Shown: positions 1 to 7,341 of the stretch, in pieces | Numbering within the stretch: position 1 is the stretch's first letter | Layout: the number at the start of each line of letters is the position of its first letter | NCBI GenBank assembly: GCA_002451165.1 | Contig: DKBH01000044.1 | Coordinates: 1-23,007, forward strand | Source of the DNA: Nitrospiraceae bacterium UBA6905 | Lineage (GTDB): Bacteria > Nitrospirota > Thermodesulfovibrionia > Thermodesulfovibrionales > UBA6898 | Reading direction: 5' to 3' | Length of the DNA stretch: 23,007 nucleotides | Program-made: the position numbers and the translations under genes | The notes under the pieces: model-generated | Databases searched by the model: none | What the model was told of the DNA's origin: nothing | The model's input: the letters and a program-made list of their open reading frames with translations, nothing else

Positions 1-890
1 TTTGCATCACGCGGCGTCTTCCAGATGAACTCCTTCAAGAGCTTCGCGCTGATGGCAGACCCGATCGGAACGCCGATGATGTAGAATGCCGCCCAGGTGG
101 TCTGAATATTACCGAGACCGAATTTCGGAAAAAACGCAGCTGAGTGCGCATCGCCGGTAAGAAGCGTGAAGAAAACCTCGCTGGTCGGCGTCGTGAAATT
201 GAGCCCGCGGGCGAATCCCGGTGAACCCCAGTACTCCGATGCCCAGAAGGTAAGGATGCCGGCGAGGCCGACAAGGACAGAGGTCACGGACCAGTAAAAT
301 CCCTTTGATTTCTTGATCGCCAGGGGCTTGCTCTTGAGGGTAAAGGAGCAGAGTATAACGCTGATCACGGCAATGACGATCCACTTGATCATGAGGCTGT
401 CACCAATCAGCCCGTGCAGCGTCATGCTGGAAGGTCCGACCTGCACGCTCCGCATCACATCGTACACAGGCCTGAGAACACCTTGCGTGGTCATGCCGAT
501 GCCGAGAAAGAATCCAAGCACCGCAAACCAGGAAGCCATCTGGCCTTCACCCATGCGGTAAATAATGCCGCTGCCGCAACCACCCGCGAGCACAATGCCC
601 AAGCCGAAGATATAGCCTCCAATAATATTGGCCAGCGGAAAGAACGACTGAGCCCGCAGATGGATGATCTCCAGGTCATTAAGCAGGTTGGACCCGATAA
701 TCATGATAACAAGAGCTAGCAGATAGGCGTGGAAATAGGTGAAATCTTTGATAAAAATAGTGTCCCTGAAGGCACTGTTCATGCAGAATCTCCCCTTCTG
801 CAGGATAAAACCGAACAGCACGCCGACCAACAGACCGGAAATGATGAAACTGATCGTTACCTGTGGTACAACTTCCGCTACACCTTCCAT
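1..890 (-). CDS. YeeE/YedE family sulfur-compound transporter, 3' end missing
   Basis: The minus-strand frame is open from an ATG at 890 to the left edge, giving 296 codons with no stop; the C-terminus lies outside the window. The product is a multi-pass inner-membrane protein of the YeeE/YedE (TsuA-like) family, whose studied members import thiosulfate through a Cys-lined pore. Two family signatures are visible: GRFCMNSAFRD near residues 34-44, with the pore-type Cys, and the Gly/Cys-rich GGCGSGIIYRMGEGQ near residues 105-119. Hydrophobic helices alternate with short loops. A G-rich Shine-Dalgarno (AAGGGGGG) sits about 6 nt before the ATG, and a promoter-like sequence lies just upstream, so it seems to be transcribed separately from pth. 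Family members are usually 350-400 aa, so about a quarter is missing. The substrate is inferred; a sulfur species is likely. Confidence 0.9.
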   Translation of the reverse strand, partial: MEGVAEVVPQVTISFIISGLLVGVLFGFILQKGRFCMNSAFRDTIFIKDFTYFHAYLLALVIMIIGSNLLNDLEIIHLRAQSFFPLANIIGGYIFGLGIVLAGGCGSGIIYRMGEGQMASWFAVLGFFLGIGMTTQGVLRPVYDVMRSVQVGPSSMTLHGLIGDSLMIKWIVIAVISVILCSFTLKSKPLAIKKSKGFYWSVTSVLVGLAGILTFWASEYWGSPGFARGLNFTTPTSEVFFTLLTGDAHSAAFFPKFGLGNIQTTWAAFYIIGVPIGSAISAKLLKEFIWKTPRDA

Positions 891-921
891 GTTATCCCCC
901 CTTATGTATTTAGTGCGTTAA

Positions 922-948
922 ATTATCACAGGAGGGGTGATTTGTCAA
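922..948 (-). promoter_or_regulatory. Predicted sigma70 promoter of the YeeE gene
   Basis: On the minus strand a consensus -35 TTGACA (948-943) is followed after 15 nt by GATAAT (927-922), or after 17 nt by TAATTT. It lies 32-58 bp upstream of the YeeE ATG and downstream of the pth stop. The 15-nt spacing is slightly short, so the exact -10 is uncertain. Confidence 0.55.
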
Positions 949-979
949 CGACGGAAAGGTATCAAATTTTCTTATAAAT

Positions 980-1534
980 CTATGAGTTATACTTGTTCAT
1001 CGCCCTGTCGGGGCCTTCGGCGATTATGAGGGCGACGGCCTGAGCAGCCTGAACGACCGCCTCGCGGATGACTGGTATCTCGTCCCTTCTGAACTTCGAA
1101 AGCACAAAGACCTCGGCAGGAACCTGCGGATCCCGTCCTATGCCGATCTTTACCCTAATGAAATCGCGGCTGCCAAGGCTCTGTATGACCGATTCCATGC
1201 CGTTATGTCCGCCCGACGAGCCTTTTTTCCGTATCTTGAGCCTGCCTGTTGGAAGATCGAGGTCGTCATGTACAATGATGATCCTGTCCGGCGGTATGGC
1301 GTATCGCTCAACTACCTTCCTGACGGCGATGCCGCTCCTGTTCATAAACGTCAACGGCTCCATGAAAATGACCCGCTCATTCTCCATGAAGCCGTTACTT
1401 ATCCGGTAGTCTGTCCTCTCCCTGAATGTAAGGCCAAGCGGAGCTGCGAGAGCTTCCAGTACCATGAATCCGATATTATGTCGCGTCCGCGCGTACCGGC
1501 TTCCGGGATTGCCCAGACCGACCAGAAGCCACAA
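980..1534 (-). CDS. pth: Peptidyl-tRNA hydrolase
   Basis: The 184-aa product has the normal Pth length. It hydrolyses the ester bond of peptidyl-tRNAs that drop off ribosomes and so recycles tRNA in the cytosol. The family signature GLGNPGSRYARTRHNIG is at the N-terminus with catalytic His19; Asn65 (FMNRSG), Asp91 (VHDDLDLP) and Asn111 (GGHNGMES) match the substrate-binding residues of E. coli Pth (His20, Asn68, Asp93, Asn114). The start codon is TTG, only 3 nt after the rplY stop. Its Shine-Dalgarno (AAGGGGA) is made by the last lysine/glycine codons of rplY, so translation is probably coupled. It is the last gene of the prs-rplY-pth group. Confidence 0.96.
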   Translation of the reverse strand: MWLLVGLGNPGSRYARTRHNIGFMVLEALAAPLGLTFRERTDYRISNGFMENERVIFMEPLTFMNRSGIAVRKVVERYAIPPDRIIIVHDDLDLPTGRLKIRKKGSSGGHNGMESVIQSLGSRDFIRVKIGIGRDPQVPAEVFVLSKFRRDEIPVIREAVVQAAQAVALIIAEGPDRAMNKYNS

Positions 1535-1537
1535 AAA

Positions 1538-2221
1538 CTATTTCCCCTTCTTTTCTTTTTCCGCGGTTGCAGCCTCTTCTTCTTCTTTCTTGCCCTTCTT
1601 GATGACCTCAGGCTCAGCAGCCGCAGCTTCCACGGCCTCTGCTTCAGGCGCTGCAGCTGCTTCTACTACCGGTGCCACGACATTGACGATCACTTCGTGA
1701 GGATCGGTCAGGATCTTGATGCCTTCATCGAGTTTCAGGTCGTTGACATGGACAGACTGGCCGACCTCAAGCCTGCTGATATCAACTTCGATCTTACTCG
1801 GTATCTTGTCCGGCAGACACTCGATCATGATCTCTCTCGTCGGATGCTGCAATAACCCGCCGTCGCGCTTTACGCCGACCGGCTCCCCTGACGTGGTAAC
1901 ATGGATCGAAACCCTGACGGTTTCGGTAAGGGAAACCTCGAAAAAATCGGTATGCAGCAGCTCTCCCCCGATCGGATCAACCTGGTATTCCTTGAGTATT
2001 GCCAACTTCTTATCTCCGTCAGCAAACTCGAGGTCCACCATGACCTGTTCGCCGGATACTTTATTGATGAGCTTGGAAAGCTCCTTCCGTGACAGCTGGA
2101 TAGATTGCGCTTGCCCTCCACGGTAAAGCACTGCCGGCACTTTGCCTTCGCGCCGCAGACTGCGCGCTGCACCCTTTCCTGCGCTCTCCCTTCGTTCCGC
2201 CTGTATACTGATCTTTTCCAT
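1538..2221 (-). CDS. rplY: 50S ribosomal protein L25 / general stress protein Ctc
   Basis: The product has about 227 aa. The N-terminal L25 domain (roughly residues 5-95, beginning KISIQAERRESAGKGAARSL) binds 5S rRNA. A TL5/Ctc beta domain follows (roughly 100-185, with the DFFEVSLTETVRVSIHV motif). The last 40 residues are a low-complexity Ala/Glu then Lys/Glu tail, as in many long Ctc proteins. Two ATGs lie side by side (2224 and 2221). The AGGAGG is 3 nt from the first and 6 nt from the second, so the second is preferred. It is in an operon with prs upstream and pth downstream. Confidence 0.95.
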   Translation of the reverse strand: MEKISIQAERRESAGKGAARSLRREGKVPAVLYRGGQAQSIQLSRKELSKLINKVSGEQVMVDLEFADGDKKLAILKEYQVDPIGGELLHTDFFEVSLTETVRVSIHVTTSGEPVGVKRDGGLLQHPTREIMIECLPDKIPSKIEVDISRLEVGQSVHVNDLKLDEGIKILTDPHEVIVNVVAPVVEAAAAPEAEAVEAAAAEPEVIKKGKKEEEEAATAEKEKKGK

Positions 2222-2242
2222 CATGATCCTCCTTTTTTTACC

Positions 2243-3187
2243 TCAGACAAATAACGTGCTCAATGTCGTTTCTTCATGAATTCTCTTGATAGCTTCCCCG
2301 AGCAGCCCGGCAATGCTCAGAACGGTCAGTTTCCTGCATTGTTCTGTCTTGCTGTTCAAGGGGATCGTATTGGTCACAATCAACTCCTCCATGGGAGAAG
2401 CATTGATCCTCTCGACCGCCGGTCCGGAAAGAACAGCATGGGTGCATGCGGCTGATACCTTCCGGGCGCCTTGCGCCATGAGTGCCGATGCAGCCTGGGC
2501 AAGCGTGCCTGCCGTATCGACCATATCGTCGAGCAACAGCGCATCCATGCCCTTCACGTCGCCGATCACATTCATGATCTCGCATTCATTAGCCTTTTCA
2601 CGGCGTTTGTCAACAATGGCGATCGAACAGCCCAGTCGCTTGGCAAATGCCCGCGCCCGCTCAACACCGCCCGCATCAGGGGAGACAATGACCAGATTCT
2701 TGTGATTGAACTTCTTTTTCATATAATCGAGAAGCACCGATGCTGCATACAGATTATCCACCGGAATATTAAAGAACCCCTGTATCTGACCCGCATGAAG
2801 GTCAACGGTCAGTACGCGGTTCGTCCCCACGGCAGTGATGAGGTCAGCGACCATCTTCGCCGAGATAGGTACTCTCGGCTGGACTTTCCGGTCCTGGCGC
2901 GAGTACCCGTAATAGGGGATAACAGCCGTAATCCTGCCCGCGGAAGCCCTCTTTAATGCGTCGATCATCAGCAAGAGCTCAATGATGTGGTCGTTCACCG
3001 GAACACATGTGGACTGGATCACGAAGACATCGGAGCCGCGGACATTTTCGTTGACGCGAATCATAATCTCCCCATCACTGAAGGTGGCGACCGTCGCATC
3101 ACCCAGCGTAATTCCCAGCGTCCCGGCTACCTCTTCCGCCAGTCTACGGTTCGCCGACCCTGAAAACAGCTTCAACTCCTGTGGCAT
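2243..3187 (-). CDS. prs: Ribose-phosphate pyrophosphokinase (PRPP synthetase)
   Basis: The 314-aa protein has the length of class I PRPP synthetases. It makes PRPP from ribose 5-phosphate and ATP for nucleotide, His and Trp synthesis. Visible motifs are FSDGEIMIRVNENVRG near residues 36-51, the ATP-binding RQDRK near 97-101, the metal/ATP-binding DLHAGQIQGFF with His131, the flexible loop region VDKRREKANE, and the PRPP loop DDMVDTAGTL at 220-229. AAGGAG lies 5 nt before the ATG. It is flanked by tRNA-Gln upstream and rplY downstream, a conserved order in several anaerobic phyla. Confidence 0.97.
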   Translation of the reverse strand: MPQELKLFSGSANRRLAEEVAGTLGITLGDATVATFSDGEIMIRVNENVRGSDVFVIQSTCVPVNDHIIELLLMIDALKRASAGRITAVIPYYGYSRQDRKVQPRVPISAKMVADLITAVGTNRVLTVDLHAGQIQGFFNIPVDNLYAASVLLDYMKKKFNHKNLVIVSPDAGGVERARAFAKRLGCSIAIVDKRREKANECEIMNVIGDVKGMDALLLDDMVDTAGTLAQAASALMAQGARKVSAACTHAVLSGPAVERINASPMEELIVTNTIPLNSKTEQCRKLTVLSIAGLLGEAIKRIHEETTLSTLFV

Positions 3188-3269
3188 TCTCTCTCCTTAC
3201 ACCCTAACGGCGAGTCTTCACATGCCGCTGTCCGGCCTTCCCAGCCATTTCGACCCGGCATCTCAAAGA

Positions 3270-3344
3270 TGGCTGGGGCGGGAGGATTCGAACCTCCACA
3301 TGGGAGATCCAAAATCTCCTGACTTGCCGTTTGTCGACGCCCCA
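3270..3344 (-). tRNA. tRNA-Gln (anticodon TTG)
   Basis: The minus strand folds into a full cloverleaf. The acceptor arms TGGGGCG and CGCCCCA pair perfectly and are followed by a G discriminator and an encoded CCA. The D stem is GAC/GTC. The anticodon stem GGAGA/TCTCC encloses the loop TTTTGGA, giving anticodon TTG. The T arm is GGAGGTTCGAATCCTCC. It sits 13 nt after the ispE stop and about 80 nt before prs, and is probably processed from the shared transcript. Confidence 0.97.
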
Positions 3345-3357
3345 ACAATGTTCTTTC

Positions 3358-4212
3358 CTATGACTGACCTGAAACATCCGTCAGGGTCCTCACGACCCTG
3401 CACCAGTTTGCACCCATGTGGCGCGATGCCCGCAGCGCTTCCTCGTCCGAGTGAAAAACACCGAAGACCGTTGAGCCGCTTCCGCTCATCGCGGCTACTG
3501 ATGCGCCCAGCCTAAAAAGCTGCTCTTTTAACCTGCCGATCTCGGGATAGGCGTTTACAACGGCGCTCTCAAGGTCATTTACCATCATGGAGCTTAATGC
3601 CATGAAGTCTTTCCTGGCAAGGGTTTGACAGAACAGTTTAATATCACCAGGTTTTTTTGTCAACCCGACTTGGCATGCCGCATACGCCCATGCCGTAGAT
3701 ACAGCGATGCCCGGATTTATCAGGAGAAGCGACAGTTTCGGGGCGCCCCGCAGCGGTCTAATGCGTTCTCCCCTCCCTTCAACCGCGGCATAGGCATTGC
3801 CGATAAAGAACGGGACATCGGACCCGATCGCCGCACCCATCTCTCGCAGGCGATCTATTCCCAAGTCTGTTTCCCAAAGCCGGTCAAGTCCGACAAGGGT
3901 CGCCGCTGCATCGCTGCTTCCTCCCCCGAGACCTGCGGCAAGCGGTATATGTTTTTTCAGGACGATCTTCGCGCCCCGCCCGCGGCCTGCCACATCACGC
4001 AGGAGACAGGCCGCCCGGTGCACGAGGTTCTTTTTCAACGGCAGGCAGGGTATATCGGACAGGAGCACCAGATCATCGCTCCTGTCGAACAGAAGGGTGT
4101 CGCAGAGGTCCACACACTGCATGAGGCTGGAGATATCATGATATCCGTCATCCCGTATCCCCAACACTGCGAGGAACCAATTTATCTTTGCGAAGGCTCT
4201 TATCTGGAACAT
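3358..4212 (-). CDS. ispE: 4-diphosphocytidyl-2-C-methyl-D-erythritol kinase
   Basis: The 284-aa GHMP kinase catalyses the ATP-dependent phosphorylation step of the non-mevalonate (MEP) isoprenoid pathway. The N-terminal signature AFAKINWFLAVLGIRDDGYH contains the active-site Lys9. The Gly-rich ATP loop PLAAGLGGGSSDAA lies at residues 90-103, the catalytic Asp is in SDVPFF (Asp132), and the C-terminal GHMP motif is AMSGSGSTVFGVF. The Shine-Dalgarno is weak (GGAAG about 5 nt before the ATG). The gene starts 33 nt after the TPR-lipoprotein gene and ends 13 nt before tRNA-Gln. Confidence 0.96.
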   Translation of the reverse strand: MFQIRAFAKINWFLAVLGIRDDGYHDISSLMQCVDLCDTLLFDRSDDLVLLSDIPCLPLKKNLVHRAACLLRDVAGRGRGAKIVLKKHIPLAAGLGGGSSDAAATLVGLDRLWETDLGIDRLREMGAAIGSDVPFFIGNAYAAVEGRGERIRPLRGAPKLSLLLINPGIAVSTAWAYAACQVGLTKKPGDIKLFCQTLARKDFMALSSMMVNDLESAVVNAYPEIGRLKEQLFRLGASVAAMSGSGSTVFGVFHSDEEALRASRHMGANWCRVVRTLTDVSGQS

Positions 4213-4245
4213 GATCGCTTCCGCGAGACGGGAAGAGCGTTCCGT

Positions 4246-5940
4246 CTACTTCTTTCCGGAGATAAGGTCGTTGATCTTTTTTTCAACGCGGTCCTTCAGG
4301 CCCTCTTCCTTTTCTTGAAACGTCAGCGACATCCTCCATGCTTCCAGCGCTTTTTCACGCTGCCCCATCGCATGATAAATATCCCCCAGATGTTCATAGA
4401 GGGTAGGATCATCACCGCTCAACTCTATAGCATTCAACAGTTCCGCAAGCGCCTTGTCGTATTTCCCCATCTTGAAATAGGTCCACCCCAGGCTATCAAG
4501 ATAATAGCCGTTTTCCGGCTTGATCTCGAGCGCTCGCTGGATCAGAGACATGGCTTCTTCAAGACGGACTCCCTTGTCGGCAAACGAATAGCCCAGATAG
4601 TTCAGGGCCTCCGCGTTTTTCGGATTGATCGCTATAGCTTTTTCCAGATACTGCACCATATCATTGAACCTGCCGGTTTTTTCGAACAGAACTGCAGTGG
4701 CAAAAAGCAGTTCGTCATTATCAGCAAAGCGGGCACGCGCGTCTTTCAGAACCGCTTCCGCCTTTGCATACTGCTTGATCTGTATGAGCGTGCTTGCGTA
4801 GTAATAATATATTTCGGGTTTCTCCTGCTCAAAAGCAAGAATTTCTTCGTAGGCCTTGACCGCTTCATCCCCCCTATTCAGTTTCCCGTAATTATACGCA
4901 AGGTGGAGAAATGCGCTGATATTCGACGGCTCCAGGCTGATCACTTGCTTGAGCACCGAGACGGCGTCATCATACTTCCCGGAGTCCTCATACACCAGTG
5001 CCAGGTAATAGAGTACGGCAGGGCTTGAAGGCTGAAGCGCGAGCGCCCGCAGCAGCTCTTCAGCTGCCTTATCGTACTGTTTCCCCTCAAAGTAGATCAT
5101 TCCCAACTTCATGTGGATATCAGCGCTGTCAGGGGACTGTTTATTGATAGCCTGAAGCTGATCGATCGCCTTGTCCGAGGAGTTCTGTTTCAGGTATGCC
5201 TGCGCCAGTTTCTGCCTCATCTGGCTGTTATAGGGATTAATCCGCACTGCTTCCTCATACTTTCGCACCGCCTCGTCCAGATCACCTTTGGTCTCAAGGA
5301 CAATACCGAGTTTGAAGTAGGCGGAATCAAGGTTCGGCTGTATCTGAATGGCTCGACGGAGGCTGGTCTCCGCTCTGTCATAGTCTTTTCTGTCGATGTA
5401 CAGCGATCCGAGCAGGTCCAGTGCCCGATAGGCACCCGGGTCCTTCTTGATTAACCGTTCAAGAATTGCAATGGAACGGTCATATTCCTCGGCGTAGTAA
5501 TACAGCACGCCGGCCATGAAAAGCGTATCACGGCTATCCGGGTCAAGCTCGGCCAGGCGTTCATAGATTTCTGCAGCCGCCCGGTACTGTTTCTGATCCT
5601 TATAGAGTTCTGCCCTAAGCTTCAGGGCGGGGAAGTTGTCGGGATGTTCTTTCAGGACGCCGTCAATAAGCTCTGTTACCTCGCCCATGTTACCGATACG
5701 GTAGATGACATAGGCAAGCTGAACCTTCAGCTCAACGGATGCAGGATCAACGGCGAGGGCTCGGCGATAAAACTGTTCCGCTTCATTCCACTGGTGCGAC
5801 ATCTCCGCCTCATATCCTCTAATGAAATAATAGGCGGCATCAGGTGCGGGCACCTGGGATTCTTCCGTGGCCTTTGTCTGCTGCGCAGCACATGAGCAGA
5901 GTAATAACAGGGTAATCAGGGCAAGGCATGTCCGCTTCAT
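4246..5940 (-). CDS. Lipoprotein with an array of tetratricopeptide repeats
   Basis: The 564-aa protein starts with a lipoprotein signal: a KR-led hydrophobic stretch and the lipobox LCSC with acylated Cys17. Nearly all the rest is tandem 34-residue TPR units, roughly 14-15 of them, recognisable by repeated W/Y..G...A....A.. patterns and xxxPxx turns such as AVDPAS, IKPENG and INPYNS. TPR solenoids are protein-protein scaffolds; here it would be anchored on the periplasmic side of a membrane. No clear Shine-Dalgarno precedes the ATG (an A-rich leader instead). It lies between the M16 protease and ispE on the same strand. The partner is unknown. Similar proteins are often named PEP-CTERM/PilF-like or BamD-like, but I cannot choose among these. 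Confidence 0.88.
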   Translation of the reverse strand: MKRTCLALITLLLLCSCAAQQTKATEESQVPAPDAAYYFIRGYEAEMSHQWNEAEQFYRRALAVDPASVELKVQLAYVIYRIGNMGEVTELIDGVLKEHPDNFPALKLRAELYKDQKQYRAAAEIYERLAELDPDSRDTLFMAGVLYYYAEEYDRSIAILERLIKKDPGAYRALDLLGSLYIDRKDYDRAETSLRRAIQIQPNLDSAYFKLGIVLETKGDLDEAVRKYEEAVRINPYNSQMRQKLAQAYLKQNSSDKAIDQLQAINKQSPDSADIHMKLGMIYFEGKQYDKAAEELLRALALQPSSPAVLYYLALVYEDSGKYDDAVSVLKQVISLEPSNISAFLHLAYNYGKLNRGDEAVKAYEEILAFEQEKPEIYYYYASTLIQIKQYAKAEAVLKDARARFADNDELLFATAVLFEKTGRFNDMVQYLEKAIAINPKNAEALNYLGYSFADKGVRLEEAMSLIQRALEIKPENGYYLDSLGWTYFKMGKYDKALAELLNAIELSGDDPTLYEHLGDIYHAMGQREKALEAWRMSLTFQEKEEGLKDRVEKKINDLISGKK

Positions 5941-5971
5941 TTTTTATTATCGCACACCCTGACGCTCTTGT

Positions 5972-7216
5972 TCAAAAAATGCCCTCCAGCACATCTCTTT
6001 CGAGGGGACCGAAGGCGGTAGCAGAGAACCTGCCGCGGTCGATGAGCTGGTCTGCCAGCTCCTGGACTTCAGGCAGTCGTACCTTGTCGATCGATCGTAT
6101 GATCTCATCCGGCGATATGTATCTGCCATAATACATTTCCTGACGGGCAATATTATTCATGCGGCTGTTCGTTGACTCAAGTGCAAGGATCATGTTGCCT
6201 TTCAGATGGCGTTTTGCCTTATCCAGCTCATCCTCGGACAGGGTACTGCTGAGAGCCAGCATCTCCTTAACAATCAATGCAGAAACGTCCCTGACACGCT
6301 TCCTGCTGACACCTGCATAGACGCCCCACAGTCCGGTATCGTAGTACATGGCGGTGAACGAATATACAGAATAGGCAAGGCCACGGTTCTCCCGCACTTC
6401 TTGAAATAACCGGGAACTGACGCTTCCGCCGAGGATCGTGTTCAGGATGAACAGCGCATAACGGTCCCTGCTCACCTGTGAAAGGCCGGGGACACCGATG
6501 CAGAGATGCGCCTCCGACAGGTCCTTAACAAAGACTTTCCTGCTGAATCTGAACTCGGGCATATCTCCTGTCCTGATTGCCGAGCCTTGCCGCAGACTGC
6601 CGAACCTTTCGTTCAGCACCTTCACGACCTCGTCATGATCAAAATTTCCCGCGCATGCAATAACAAGATCCTTCGAGCCGTAATACCGGCGGATATGGCC
6701 GATGATTTCGTCCCGCGTGAACGCGGCGATTGTCTCCCGTGTGCCGAGCACCGGCTGCCCTAATCCTTCCTTGCCCCATATCATCTGAGTGAAAAGATCA
6801 TGGACATAGTCGTCCGGTGTATCTTCGACCATCTTGATCTCTTCCTTAATAATCTTCTTCTCCTTTTCCACTTCATCCTCGGGAAAGGTGGAATGAACAA
6901 AGATCTCGGAAAGAAGATTAATCCCCCGCTCCAGATACTCGTCGAGCACTTTCACGTAGAAGGCGGTATTTTCGCGCGATGTAAAGGCATTGAGATCACC
7001 GCCCATGGTGTCTATTTCAACGGCGATGTCCTTGGCCGTATATCGCTTTGTTCCCTTGAAGAACATATGCTCAAGGAAATGGGAAATGCCGTTCTCGCTG
7101 CGGGTCTCATAGCGGGACCCTACCTTTACCCATACGCCGATAGCTACGGAGCGGACGTTCCGGAACGACTCCATAACAACCGGTATGCCGTTTTCAAGAT
7201 GCACTTTCGTGAACAT
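5972..7216 (-). CDS. M16 family zinc protease (processing-peptidase-like)
   Basis: The 414-aa protein has the inverted zinc motif HFLEH (His46, Glu49, His50). The distal Glu ligand is probably Glu126 in IIKEEI, about 76 residues further on, as expected in M16 peptidases. The region TMGGDLNAFTSRENTAFY is the typical substrate-pocket segment. The C-terminal half (from about residue 190, with GGSVSSRLFQEVRENRGLAYSV) is the second, inactive M16 domain. There is no signal peptide. The preferred substrate is unknown. The gene follows pnp, as in the rpsO-pnp-(ylxY)-ymxG/mlpA arrangement of many bacteria, although it is separated by 125 bp that contain its own GAGG Shine-Dalgarno. Confidence 0.93.
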   Translation of the reverse strand: MFTKVHLENGIPVVMESFRNVRSVAIGVWVKVGSRYETRSENGISHFLEHMFFKGTKRYTAKDIAVEIDTMGGDLNAFTSRENTAFYVKVLDEYLERGINLLSEIFVHSTFPEDEVEKEKKIIKEEIKMVEDTPDDYVHDLFTQMIWGKEGLGQPVLGTRETIAAFTRDEIIGHIRRYYGSKDLVIACAGNFDHDEVVKVLNERFGSLRQGSAIRTGDMPEFRFSRKVFVKDLSEAHLCIGVPGLSQVSRDRYALFILNTILGGSVSSRLFQEVRENRGLAYSVYSFTAMYYDTGLWGVYAGVSRKRVRDVSALIVKEMLALSSTLSEDELDKAKRHLKGNMILALESTNSRMNNIARQEMYYGRYISPDEIIRSIDKVRLPEVQELADQLIDRGRFSATAFGPLERDVLEGIF

Positions 7217-7341
7217 GAGTACCTCAGATTCCTTGCATGTGCTTAAGCGGGCTTTCCGCAGACCTCAGACACTGCATAAGGACGCAGGGAATAAACGGGG
7301 GTGGATCTATCCCGTTGCTCTTCAGACGGACAGGGAAAACC

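Noticed and set aside
1205..1855. Plus-strand 216-codon ORF opposite pth and rplY
   Set aside because: Antisense shadow with low-complexity Phe/Ser/Arg stretches that mirror the Lys/Glu tail of L25.
3625..5028. Plus-strand 467-codon ORF opposite ispE and the TPR gene
   Set aside because: Antisense shadow of two certain genes; no ribosome-binding site, no family motif.
7217..7341. Terminator after pnp (AACGGG/CCCGTT inverted repeat)
   Set aside because: Six-bp stem with an 11-nt loop and no T-tract on the minus strand.
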